Assembly: GCA_023634235.1 (NCBI GenBank)
Contig: JAMKCF010000019.1
Span: 7,705,684 to 7,769,683, forward strand
Direction: 5' to 3'
DNA from: Pisaster brevispinus
Lineage: Eukaryota; Echinodermata; Asteroidea; Forcipulatida; Asteriidae
DNA length: 64,000 bases
A program made the position numbers and the translations under genes. Shown one piece after another: positions 24,201 through 36,519 of the stretch. The notes below the pieces were generated by a model. It was not told the DNA's origin. It saw only the letters and a program-made list of their open reading frames with translations, and did no database searches. Every line of letters starts with the position of its first letter. Within the stretch, counting starts at the first letter, position 1.

Positions 24201-27200
24201 GATGAATGAATAAAATTTGACACAAGAAAGTAACTGATGATGACTAAAGCTAGAGGTAATAAGAAAAGCTGAGGACTGTGATATAGAGATCTGTGCAAAT
24301 ATGAGATGACTAAAGTTAACTCCCAGTTAAAAAAACTTCTATATTTGTCACATCGCCCCTTTTTGGTCAACGACGGAACACCATTGAAGTATAAATAACA
24401 AGACAACACAGTAATGCTCACCTGATGAAGATAGTAATAAATGAAATGTTTTTTACTCTTGAAAGTACTATCATTCCAAAGGTAACAAATAATTGGACCT
24501 TATCATACATTTTCAAAATAAACGAAATAAAATGTATTTGTTAATTGATATCAGGAGCTAAACTGCTGAAGCTCAAAGAAGCTTTGCAGGTTAAGATGAG
24601 AGCAAGGCGAGAAGTTGAACGCCAGAGACGAAAGGAGGCTTATCGTCTTGACAATGAGGATTATGCTGAAGATGAAGGGGAGATGACAGACCAGAGTGAC
24701 ACGGATGATGAGGAGGACATTGGAGGCGGTGACAAGAAGCCAAAGGTATCAAAATAAGAAACAGTAGAAGTGTGTTTTTTTCTTTGCTTAACTGCAGTAA
24801 ACGTAACTCTCAACATTGCACTTTATCTCATGATTGATGCATCTTTGATAACCCAAATGACCTGCGAATGTCTAAAGAAAGTTTTAATGATGGTATATGG
24901 TAAGGAATACGGACATGAAAATAAAGTTGCCTTTAATTCATTAACATTTAAATGCAAGTTTACTACTCTAAATGGTCAACAATTTTCAGGTCACTAAAAT
25001 GAGCAGTCACCTAAAAATATTTTTTGTGGTCTGGGAATAGAACAAAAGATGACCAACTTGTGAATGGGGAATATTATTTTGATTTGCATGTCAGGTCTTT
25101 TAGTGCTTTGATGGAAATTACAAAATGTTTCACCTCAACTCCAAGATGGACATTGGCGCTACTCTAAACCTAAACAGCAAAAATCTAATCCTCATTTTTC
25201 ATTTCTTCATTCAGCTCAAGAAATCCCCGTTTGTGAATCGAGAGGCTGCCGTTGATGATGATGATGATGACGATGATTATGAGCCAGGAGCAGATAATGA
25301 CAATGATGACAGTGAGCGCGACTCTGTTGATGATGATGAGGAGGACGGGGAAGAGGAAACTGATGATGATGAAGAAGAAGATGTCGCTAATAAAGACGAA
25401 AATCCATCAAAGGTGGATATTTTTTCTGACCTTACCGATAATGAGGAAGAGGAAAATAGTAAGATATTGGCTCCCAAAAATGCAAAGAAGAGGAAAAAGC
25501 TTGTTCTTGAAGATGACGAAGAGGAGGAGGAGGATGAATTTGCAAAGATTGAAAAGGATAAGGTTCAAGAAGAGGAGTCGATGAAGACGTTAGAGCTTCA
25601 CCTTGATGCAGACGATGAAGAAGATGGAAATGACAACCCTAATCTAGGTAAGAGGAGAGGCTCTTCAAAAAGAAGAAATATAAGAGTACATTTAGGTATA
25701 CATGTACCTGAATGAGAGACTTTTGAGCGCTAGGTGGCAGCAGACTTACCAGGTAAATTTCCATTATTTGGGTAGTTTTGAGCATGCTCATATTTCCAAG
25801 AACAATGGATTTACCTGGTAAGTCTGCTGCCACCTAGATTCCCCAAAATCTCCCATTGGTACAAATGCAACAATAAGATGAAATGTTTGTAGGGAATTTA
25901 CTCAAAATTCACTCCAAAATATTCAGGATAAAACGGTTCTATGCTATTTTATAAATCATCATTTCTACTGCCAAGTAATAATACTCCTATATTCCCCAGA
26001 ATAATTGTATGTACACGTATACTGTCTGTAAATGTTATAATGAAGTTTTATAAAGATCGAAGATAATACAATAATCTTTACCAATAGTCACAAAGAATTA
26101 TTCTACCAGCACACATTGTGTATATTTGTAATCATAGACGAACACTCTGAAGACATCCACCCGCTCATCAAAACACCCACTATTTCATCTGACATGAGAA
26201 ATAACAAAAAACCAGCACACCAGGCGTCCATAGACACGCTGATTCTAGACTCGGAGAGCGGTCACGGCAACACCTCCGATAGCAGCGATGTTGATAAACT
26301 CTGCGAGTCAGTCATCAGACGGTCCAATTCTAACAAAAAAGACCTCATACACGAGGAGAAGACGAGAGATCTGTTTGAGTCAGCGAGTAACACTGATGGA
26401 GGGACCACAGGGAGTAGTGAACTGGACAGGACAGCTGATTCAGCGCTGGGTAGAACAAGCTTCAACTGGAGTGCCGTCAAAACAAAACAAGGTAATATAA
26501 AGTTTTAAACCCAGACGAACTTTACCTCTTTAAGAATTCAAATGCAAACTGCTTCATACTTCAACCAAATGGTGTTTTCATAGTTATTGTATCAGTCGAT
26601 GGCACAGTCATTGTGCAACATTGACAAATCCTGAAAATATTAAGTGGTGGTCTCCTTTAGGTTTAGAGTCAAGCAGTTCAAACTTCCAGAAGATGTTTTT
26701 AAAGTGACAGACTCTTTCTGTCACTGCAAACAAGTTAATGGTTTGAACAAAACATGGGGTACTGTATTTGGGTTTGCGTCTTTCAAGAAATGATGATGGC
26801 AAAATACTGTAGGTTTGAATTGGAGATAAAGGTCCAGAATGAGTTCTGTGCAGTGTGGTCAAAATTAGGAAACTACAAAATTTGCCTGGCTAATCTCCAT
26901 GTAATTACTGGTAAGAAATTTAATACTCGAGCCAAACTGTGTAGCAGAGCAAATGTGAAAAACCACAAAACTGCCAGAATCGTGTAGCTGCAAATTTACT
27001 TGCCTGATGCTGAAATCACTTGAACTCCAGTCAGAGTTCCAATGGTAATATCAAGCTTTGATTTGTGATGCAAACAAAGCATGTACAGATATTCCTTCAA
27101 TTTTCCATGAATCTTATCCTTTGTTGGCCCTGCTTAAAATCTTCAGCAACCCCGTCAGAGGATTCGGGGCATGACTTCGTCAAGCCTCTGGACACCAGCT

Positions 27201-30200
27201 CAAACAGCATGGATACCAGCTATGAGATGCTCGGCTTCATGATCCCTGGGCGTCAACCTGGAGGCGGGGTCAGGAAGCTCGATCGGAGAGTGTCTGTGGA
27301 AGACAGAAAGGATGCATTTACACCGTTCTCAAGACACCAGTCTCTACTGAATGGAGTATCAAAGGTTTGTGTTGAAAGCCTCTCGCTCATTCTCCAATGT
27401 TGATAATTCATTTTTATATGTAGACCCCCTTGAAAATATCACCTACATGAACTATTGTGGCAGAGATGAGGCATTCCGGATAAAGATAGGTAGAGAATTC
27501 CCAGTTTGGAAAAAGTACAGCCCCCTGTACTCCTGGTAGTGAGAGGGATGATCAAATTGGACACCAAGCGGAGACCTTGTTTTTGAGGTTTGGCTGAGGT
27601 CAAAAACATCAGAAATGTAAAGGCCATGTCACACGAGGCAATTTACAAGCAGCCAGCTCCAACTAATCTCCAATTAAAGACAACTCATCATTCACATTTC
27701 AGTTCTCTCATTATTTTCTTGGGGATAGTGAGTTACAGCTAGAAGAATGTCTCTTGTGCTGCCGAAGTGTTCCTTGTGCGTACAGTGCAAGTGGTTGCTT
27801 CCAAGTTGCCTTAAAATACTGCTCTATGAAACATGGCCTTAAGATGGAACTTATTCATCATGGTTTTTGTACATGTTGAGTGTTGCCTTGAAGACGATCC
27901 GTTAAGATTACAATCTCTTTTTTCCTGTGTCAGAGTTCTTCTAAGCTGTCAGAGTTAACTTTACCCGTAGAAGACTCACAGGATCTGTTCCGAATGGATT
28001 CTCCCTCCCTCTCTGTCACCATGGATACCCAGCAAGGAGCCGATACGCAAAGCTTTCGTTTCTCGTACGATGATGATGAGACACAGACTCAGTTTTTGGA
28101 TGAGAATGGGTGAGCAAGTAATTTGTAAATTTTGGCACCCAGGTATTGCTTTGTTAATACAAAAATACATAGATTACACCAAGAACAAACTCAGTTACAA
28201 TAAACAATAGGAAAAGAGGTCAACATGGCTGGAAAAAAGTAGGGTCTCTGCCTTGTGAGGTAAGGCTGGGTAAGATGATTTCGAATGAATGATTTATTTA
28301 TTGCAAACTTAGAAAGACATCACAATCAATGCAGATTGAATTGCGTCTAAATTTACATCGAGTCAATTAAATTACATGTAAAATCAAAAACAAAAAAGGG
28401 AAAATTGACTGTAAAGCAAAAAAACATGGTAGACTAAAAAATGTCAAAAAGGGGAAGTTAATCATTGAGGGTTACTAAGGGTTTAGACCTTACAGAAGCG
28501 AGATGAGCAACTGACATAAGCACCCTGAGAATGTCATATTATCAGGGATATAAAAACAAGCCATAAAAAGTAACACTGAAGGAGGTTGCCTCGTTCTGCC
28601 TGCATGACTCCCTCCCCTCCCAGAATTTTGTAGTGGATGAAGAAAGAGGAGGAAGAAATGAGTCAAGGGCGTAAATATTTTAATTGGCTGAAGGAGTTTA
28701 CAATTAAGAATAAAGTGGTGTTAATCACACACTCACTGGTAGCACTGACCCAGTTATGGTCAAAGGAAAACAGAAAGTACATGTAATTCAAGACCTAATT
28801 GTATTAAATGTGCTGCTGTTTTACTTGCAATGCCTTTTTGGGGGAGGAAAATTGACCAACAATGAATGCTTTTGCTAGGTTTTTAAAGCTTCGCTCAACC
28901 AGCAAACCCAAACCAGGTTTGAAGAAACTGTTTGGTGAAGAAAATACCAGCCAAGACCAGCTTGATGAACTACTTGGACTCTGTACTGGAAAATTCACAG
29001 ATGGTAAGGATAATTCAATTAATTTTGATGAAAGAAACTGTTTCCGTTTTATGATTTGCATTCAATTTCAAATGTAAAATGCTATGTGTACATGTATGAG
29101 ATGAATGTACCAATAGCATGTTTCCTTTGAAAAATGGTTACGTCAGAAGCAAGCCAGAGAAAGCATCCTGCTTAATGTCAAAGTCCATACATGTGCACAG
29201 AAACAAAATCAATGCTCAGCTCATTTCATGGTACATTGTAACTTTTTCGCACAAAAAAAATACATAAAGATTCATATGCTTTTACATACTAATGTTGAAA
29301 TGGGGGGAATGGTTCTGGAGAATTTGGTGACTTCTCGTTTGTATAAAATATTTGACAATAAACCATGTCTATGCATGGCTCATTTTGTTGTTACAAGAAG
29401 ATTAAATTTTGCTGGTGTACATTAATGTTGAACTGGACCATCAAGTTTTTGTTGTTGTTTTTTTTCTAACTGTCTGCACATCAGACAACAGCTTCTCAGG
29501 GTGTTGTCTTTCAATCAAGCGTTGGAAAACTTTGGATGTTATAAATTCCCTGAATTTTGATTATTTCTATGCAGAGAGTTCCAGCAAAATTAGGAAGGGT
29601 CTGTTCTCTGAGCTAGGCAGCCAGCCTGTAGCTGACACACAAGGCAACATGGACGAGTTACTAGGACTGTGCTCTGGGGTATTCGCTGGGTAAGACTGTG
29701 TGAGGTTTTTTATTAAATGCCTTTTATCTGGGAATGTTAGAAAATCTCAAGTTGCACAAACATTTAAAATACATCATTGTCACCTGAAAGAAAAGTCAAT
29801 GTTTCATTTGCAATCATGATACTCAAAGTTGTCTTTCTATTTTGGACTCTGGACTAATCTTTCCAGTCAAAAAGATGCCACCCAGAAAAGAACACAAGTT
29901 CACGACAATGAAACAGAAACAGACAACCAGAGCGAGTCATCTTTCCACATCTTGTCCGACACTGAGGGTAACCGAGGTGATGATGACATCCCAGTCCTTA
30001 GTGACGATGAGGAGAGGAAGCCCAAGAAGAGGAAGAGGATACGTATGATGGAGGACAGAGATAGTGAGGATGAGTTTGAGGATGCGGGAGAGGAGGCGGA
30101 GGAGGAGGAAGAGGCAGGATTCGACTCTGAAGATGAGTTGAGTTTCCTGGTCAAGCAGGAGGCAAATCAAAACAAGAAAACGTTCACGGGAAAACTACAC

Positions 30201-33200
30201 AAAGACAAGAACAAGAGCAAGTAAGAACAAAGATTTCACTCATTTTCCCCCTTCTTTTACCATATATAAGTTGACAATTCTACGACATTTAAAAGTTAAA
30301 GAAATTGAGTACAAGTATTCTTATTAGATTTTAAAAGTATAAATGTGAATTTCAGTGACACGGTTCAACTTAATACACAATTCTTCAACTGAGAATGTTT
30401 TAAGCGGCTACATCATTGCAGGGGTGAAATGTTGCATTGGTCTGCTCTCTATTATGTGGTTTTGGTCTACTTGTGCATTTATGTTCTCAAAAACTTTCAT
30501 AACATTTTCCAGTAGAGGAACCCATTGTAATATAAAAATGGTTCTCAATTCTTCAAAGACTACATGTAAATTCAAGGACTGATTTGATTTTAAACTAAAA
30601 AGAATACTGGTTGCTGGGATTTTTGTTTATGTTTTCTGTAGACCAGGGCCTGTCTTGAATACCTACTGGACCACTGGCCAGAGTCCAGTAACCGAACAAG
30701 TCCTGACGTGAAGTGTTTTGACAAACGTATACCTTTTAAAGATTGACCTCTTTTGTTATGGGAAGTTGCCAAAGGCCAAAAACAGGCCACTCAGGGTGAG
30801 GGCTAAAAGGGAGAAAAGGGGATAAAAGAAGAAGGAATCGAAAAGTAGATGACCAATGGTATTGCGTTTGAATTGGGGCAGGCTACAAGAGGCGGGGAAG
30901 CAGATATGCTGAAAGCTCTGAGCTACAAGACATGTGGTCTAGTAAAAACAAAATTCTTGAAATTCAAACCCTGTAGACTCATAGTTTTTAAATGAAAGAG
31001 CCCATTGTAAGACGTTCAAGGACCAAAATAATTATAGAATAAGACCTAATACAATTATTTGTTCAACAAAGTAAACTGAAAATGTTATTGATGGTTAAGA
31101 GTGCACAGGTCAAAATGTTGTTGGGGTGTTGGGGTGTTTGTTTGTTTGTCTGTCTGTCGGGGTGTCTGTTTGTTTGTTTGTTTAGATGATCTTCCCATTA
31201 AGGGAACTTGGCAAAGCTTCGGGGAAAGCAACCCCAAGCCAGCAACAGCCAATCAGTTGAGAACAAATCCCAAAAGTCTTTTCAGATCCATCACCTCTTC
31301 CAGAAAAAAAAAGACCATCTCATGGTGTACCCAAACTGTTCAAATATAGTGACTACACAAATATTCTTTCTTCTCAGAGTATCCAAGGCATTTTTTGAGA
31401 ATGAGGCTGAGCTGTCAGGGAGCGAGTGTGGATCCGATGAGGACTATGATGCGGATGAAATGCCTGATGAGCTGGAGCTAGGGGAAGCTGATAAGGAAAA
31501 CGTAGGCACCGAAGATCAACTCCGAGAACAGGTCAACAAAGTGCACATGTAAGTCTGTGCTTTCATAATGGATAAAGCTCATTCCCAAGGATTTTGGTTT
31601 TTCTATCGCAGACATTAACTGACATTATGCATTGTAGACTGGTCCCCCATCTGAATTCTATCCAAGTCATAGACTGACCTCAGGCTTACCAATCAGCAGC
31701 CTTATTACAGTCAGCAAAAAAAGCAAATATGCGCTTCTGACTTAGCTGGTACATGCATGTAGTTTACAATATCATTATGGCTGTCTTTCTGTGAAACCTA
31801 GGCCACCCCAAAAATGTCAATTTACATATGACCGGTTGGTATATGACCAAGAAACATGACGCTAGAGTTTGTGGCTTTTGTACACACGTGAAATTTCTGA
31901 AGTGACAGTGACTGGAGGGTATTAACACAAAGGTTGAAAATAAACAAACTGGCACCTGTCGATGATGAGAATAGTAATACAATATTTTTATAAAGCACTT
32001 TGTGCAAAATTTTTGGGCATCTTAAAGTGCTCATTGCTTTAGAACCATACATGTAAGACCAATGTACATGTATCATGTAGTGCATTGGAAATGTTTACAA
32101 GATCACAAAACTACTTTACAAGTTCACATAAGTTCACATAATCGAAACCAATTACAATCCTCCACCATACAAAGCCTCAAATCTTACATAAATACCAGAA
32201 CTAACACTTTTTATCCTGAACTATCATTAGGAAGACAATGGAAGACGACGATGCAAGACGTCTCCGTCTCTACAAGGAGATGTACCTCCCTGATGGAGAC
32301 TTGTACTCTGACAGCAAAGGACGCACTAGACAGTTCAGATGGAGGAACCTAGGTAGGTCCTAGGGCCTTGTAAGACAGGGCATTTTCTACAGGCAACTTG
32401 TAGGCAACCAACTTCACTGCTTGCAAAAGAAACACTTTAGGTCTAAGAGCTAATCTTGGGGTGTTTTTTTTTTCTTCACAGATGGTGATTCTGAGATGAA
32501 TATGTTTCCAGTCAATTCAGATGATGAGGATGGAGAGGGTGAGAATGATGAGGACACTCAATGGAGGATGGAACGCTACAAGAGAGAACAGTGGCTCAAC
32601 GAACAAAAGACGGTAGGTGATAAAGAATAAGCGATCTCATAGAGCATATCTCTGGGTAGCAAGTGATTAATTTAAACTATTCTTCCAAACTGCTCAACTC
32701 CCTAGGAACATGTGGGTATCTTTAAATTGTCTGACTGTACTTTTTGAAAAACAAAACAAGCCATTCAGGGAGTGAAATACCCTCTTGACTGAAGGCTTAA
32801 GTCTAATATTTTTAGCATTTGGCCAGTAACCCCACAGTCAAACAAGTCCAGCATCCTAGAATTTCCCCCCACTAAATGAAAAATGTTGTAATTTATCGGC
32901 TAAATTTTTGAATGCAAACTTCCTCCCAAAAGTGAAGCAAATTACAGACATGAAAAGCAAAGAAAATATGTTTTAAACAGTTTCCATTCCAGTGAAAGTT
33001 TTTCTTCATAAGCCCTGATTGTGTGTACTATCTCTATGAAGGTTGAATTGTTTATTTCTCATTTTAGGAGAAACCCAAAGGCGAGACTACTAATGATATT
33101 GTTAGTGATGAGGAAGAGAGTAGTCAATTTGATATCTTCATGAAGACTGCCATCAACAAGAAGAAGAAAGGTACTTGTTTAGGACATGCCTAATCCCATG

Positions 33201-35882
33201 TAAAGCACAATCAGTTTACCAGTGCAGCCCAAAGTCCAACAGAATCCAACAAACCACATTGCAGTTGGATTTTTAAGGGTTGGGAATAGGTTAGAGACCC
33301 TTTAACAGTCCCTTATCTTCAAAAAATAGTTTGGAGTAGTTTTGTACTGCAATTTGATGTCCCACGTTGAATATTACTTTACAAATCAACTAAAAGTATT
33401 GTTCTCGGTTATGTATGAAAAAGTGTACTGGTCCTTTATCACTAATTTTTAATTCCTTCCGATCACGAAATGCCTCTTACTCACTATGTATCATTGAAAT
33501 AAACTAAGAATCTGAGAGTGAAACAGCAGTTTCCTTCCTGTCATTAAGACAAAATAACAAAGAACTGGATGCAGCTGTGTCATTTAATTCAACAAAAAAG
33601 CAAATTGACATTTGAAAGTATGGTTGTCGCTGCAAACAGACAGAAATAGTCTGTTGACTATAGTGAGCCATGTACACTTACAATGTAGTCAGGGAACAAG
33701 ACATCCATAAGATGGCAGACTTATGAATAATGCAGAATTTTTACAAATGAAAACAATTATTTATTTGCGTTGTTTTATTATTTAATGATACAGAAACCAA
33801 GCGTGAAGATGCAATTGGGGAGGAGCCAACAAAGAAGGATACGGAAACCAGAATAACAACACCCAAACCAGTCAAGGTAAAAACTCAGGAAAATGTAACA
33901 AATTCAGTTAATATCCAAACGGAACAAATGAACTAGAGTGTGTACATAACAGATTGTGAACCATCATAAGCTACCAATATTGCTGCAAAGTAGGTTGCTG
34001 TTGCTGAGTACCCTTCCCCAACATAAACAAATTATAATTTGTAGTATCAAATATTATTAGAATTATTGCAAACTAATATGTGGAGTACCTTCCAACTGAA
34101 ATACTCGTACATTGTATGAAGGAGGCTCAAGCACGACAGAATTTGTAGGAACAGCCTTGAAAAAAAATCCCGGTCAAAATACAAATAATTATAAATGTAT
34201 GAAGATAAAGGGGGGGACTAAAGGAATGAAAATTCCAAGCTAACAATTTTGTTTAAATGTAAAGAAGGAAATGAGCAAGACGTAAGCTACTTCAGTCCAA
34301 TATCAGTCCAATAACTTCATGATAGGCTTTCCAAGGACAATCGTACTTTGATAGCAATGGGGCAATTCAACATTTACGCTTCATTGATATCAGAATGCAT
34401 TTTGTTTTTGTTTTGATTGATTTTCTACTTGTTGGATGAAATCAATTGCTGTCAATAACATATTTCAAAGTTTCAAGTCACTGAACAAGTTCAGGCAACC
34501 AGATTTCTAATATCTCATCTGTTGTCAGTGTAACACGAGTAAGTAGAAAATAGACTAAAAAGTGTTCATAGAGTAAAAATACAAGTGAATGGAATCAGCA
34601 GATAATTTTAAGAAGAGGGTGTCTCACAGAAAGCATTTCACCCACTGACCCAATTTCCTAAACATGACCAGAAATACAATTAGTTTCAATGAGTGCCTTT
34701 GGTCACCATCCATGTCTGTTTAGTTCCGTCACGGCTCTTTCTTAAAGAGGAGCAAAGGGGATTTGGCCAAGATTGCATCAATGATGAAACCACTGACCAG
34801 TAATCCCACCTCCTCCAGAGGATCAAGAAGTGTCCTCTTTCAGTCCATCTCGACCCCTGCTGAGGAGGACGATGACCAAAAACCACAGGTAAGTAATTTT
34901 AGCTTTACATTTGTGCTCAGTTACACTCAACAAGCTTTGTGAGATTTACACCCTCCTACCATCAGCATATTTCCTAAGACAACCAATCCATACCGCACTA
35001 GGCCACAACAGTGGAATTTTGAGGCACAAACATGCTTATGTAGAGAGTAGAGCCATTGCTCTAAATGTTTCAATAAGCAGGAGTGGTAAACTGGAGAAAC
35101 CAGCAGCTTTTCTGTTGGAAGAGATAGGGTTCTCAACCTTGGTCAGTTTCTGCTGTGGCAATCTGGCACCGATCGACCATACACACTTACAGGAAAGTGC
35201 GGCATGGGTTACTTCACTTATTCTTAGCATATATTGGAGATCTTGAGGCGAGCTTGAGTATGCCCCCATGGGAGGTTTAATAAGTAAAAGCACAACCTTT
35301 TTTAATAAGTGAAATTGTCAATCAGCATTAGTGAGAACCAAATCTCACTCGGTAGATCTTGGTCTGCAACAGTGAGGTCCTAACCACCTAAAGTGAGATC
35401 TAAATTTGGATTAAGTGATTATGAGATCCAAATCCTTCCTTTTCAACATCAAGATCCGCTCAGCAATCCTAACGTGATTCCAAGCCGCCATCGAAATTAC
35501 ACTTGTGGTATTCTTACAAGCTTAAACCTATCTTGGGACGACCCATCCACACACAAACTTTCAAAAGGCTTGACAGTGCTTGTTCAATTGCTACTCAAAA
35601 ATCATAACACTACAATAATCTCAAGTGATACCAAGTAAGGCACACCCTTTTGGGACCTTCGGAAGTCAGATAAGCAATGTAAAAAAAAAAAAATTTGCAG
35701 ACCCAAATCATTCCATTCTAGAACTGGTTAATATTTTATGGTGAGTTGATTTTGTTTTTTTATGACAGTTGCGACGTTCGACCAGTGAGAGTCCAGCTTC
35801 ACAAGCGCCCAAAGCTAAGAAACCTCGGTTGGATAGAAGTCAGAGCCTTAGGAAACCAAGCAGCATCTTCAGCCTTATGTAG
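18203..35882 (+). CDS. CLSPN: Claspin, replication-checkpoint mediator
   Basis: Twenty-two coding exons: 18203-18226, 19293-19425, 20079-20215, 20992-21076, 21974-22094, 22350-23207, 23873-23982, 24555-24745, 25215-25647, 26138-26491, 27147-27364, 27934-28109, 28879-29003, 29575-29689, 29867-30220, 31378-31548, 32231-32352, 32482-32612, 33068-33170, 33794-33876, 34724-34888, 35769-35882. All GT-AG junctions agree in phase and give 1440 aa (human about 1340). Claspin bridges ATR and Chk1 at stalled forks and is part of the fork protection machinery. Signs in order: [18 protein letters not shown] (about 115-135); very acidic Asp/Glu stretches; [20 protein letters not shown] basic-acidic block (about 520-540); [17 protein letters not shown] (about 890); Chk1-binding motifs [11 protein letters not shown] (976-986) and [11 protein letters not shown] (1015-1025); the FRWRN block near 1240; and a basic C-terminus. 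Only two Chk1-binding motifs are seen where vertebrates have three. The first intron follows just eight codons. The product should be nuclear and largely disordered. Confidence 0.96.
19775..19862. repeat. Dispersed repeat pair in claspin introns
   Basis: ATGCCTGATCCAATGTAAAG, AATCAGTTTA, AGTGCAG, TTCAACAGAATC and TTGGATTTT occur in the same order at about 33187-33275, both on the plus strand. Two intronic copies of an unidentified short element. Confidence 0.5.
22140..22290 (+). repeat. Dispersed AGGCCT-ended repeat in a claspin intron
   Basis: Contains AAGGCCTGATGTTTCATTC, GGCTCTGTCTCCTTG, CTGGAACATTTCAAAGGGCA and AGGGCATGGAGGCAGTTGCC. It belongs with the copies at 2880, 46914 and 63711. 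It lies between claspin exons 5 and 6 and is not coding. Confidence 0.5.
25712..25857. repeat. Palindromic MITE copy A (GGTGGCAGCAGACTTACC family)
   Basis: CTAGGTGGCAGCAGACTTAC is answered by GTAAGTCTGCTGCCACCTAG, with outer ends ATGAGAGACTTTT and AAAATCTCCCAT. Lies in claspin intron 9. Copies B and C are at 48661-48792 and 49407-49554. The arms contain CTAGGTGGCAGCA, which fits the core of the CTCF consensus. No coding capacity. Confidence 0.8.
27620..27840. repeat. MITE with CACACGAGGCAA end
   Basis: Left end AAAGGCCATGTCACACGAGG CAATTTACA; the right end (AACATGGCCTT) is decayed. A better copy at 41829-42046 has both ends (TTGTCACACGAGGCAA and TTGCCTCGTGTGACA), and a fragment lies at 32360-32410. 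Intronic in claspin. Confidence 0.55.
31119..31184. repeat. GTTT/GTCT microsatellite
   Basis: About 66 bp of GGGGTGTT, GTTT and GTCT units just upstream of claspin exon 16. Simple-sequence expansion, non-coding. Confidence 0.7.
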
Positions 35883-36400
35883 CAACTTGCTATGATGTTA
35901 GTGTTGTGGAAATTATTAAAATTGTATATTACATTATTTTATATAAGTTGTTTCATGCTAATTAAGTTTTTTTAGGTTTCAAACCTTGTAGGTTTGTTTT
36001 CTTACTGAAGAAAATTAGTCCTGCATAAAATTCATTCAATTTTGATCTTTTAAAGAAGACAACCAATTACAGATAGTGTTTCCAGTGCTTTAAAAAGGTC
36101 TCCAAATCCCTGTTATTTTGTTAAATTCTTTCTGGGGATTTCTTGGTTGAAGTATTAAATTTTAGATGTCATTCTTGACACATAATGTTAACTAAAATCA
36201 TATGGGTGCAAAGTACTTTAATCATCTAGTGAAATGATTTCAGAGGAAAATACACTTATTTTTAAAGTTAGTAAACAGTTTCACTTTCTGCACATTCCAT
36301 GATTTTAAGAGAGGGTAATTTATGTTGAATAGAAACCAAAACCTTCAGAAACTTTTAAAATGTCATGATTTGTCTGTGTTTCACAGATTTGTGTCAAACA

Positions 36401-36514
36401 AATAAACAAAGATTATCTATAGACACAAAACCTGCAGTACTGGATGGTTTGCATACTCTTTTAGAACTTTATAAATAAGTACAAATCATTATTGTTTAAA
36501 GTTTTTGAAATAAA
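36401..36514 (+). terminator. Candidate claspin polyadenylation signals
   Basis: AATAAA at 36401-36406 and again at 36509-36514, about 520 and 630 bp after the claspin stop codon. Either could end the transcript; transcript data would be needed to choose. Confidence 0.5.
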
Positions 36515-36519
36515 GACAT

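Noticed and set aside
25252..25584. Methionine-rich plus-strand frame
   Set aside because: Frame-shifted reading of the GAT repeats in claspin exon 9.
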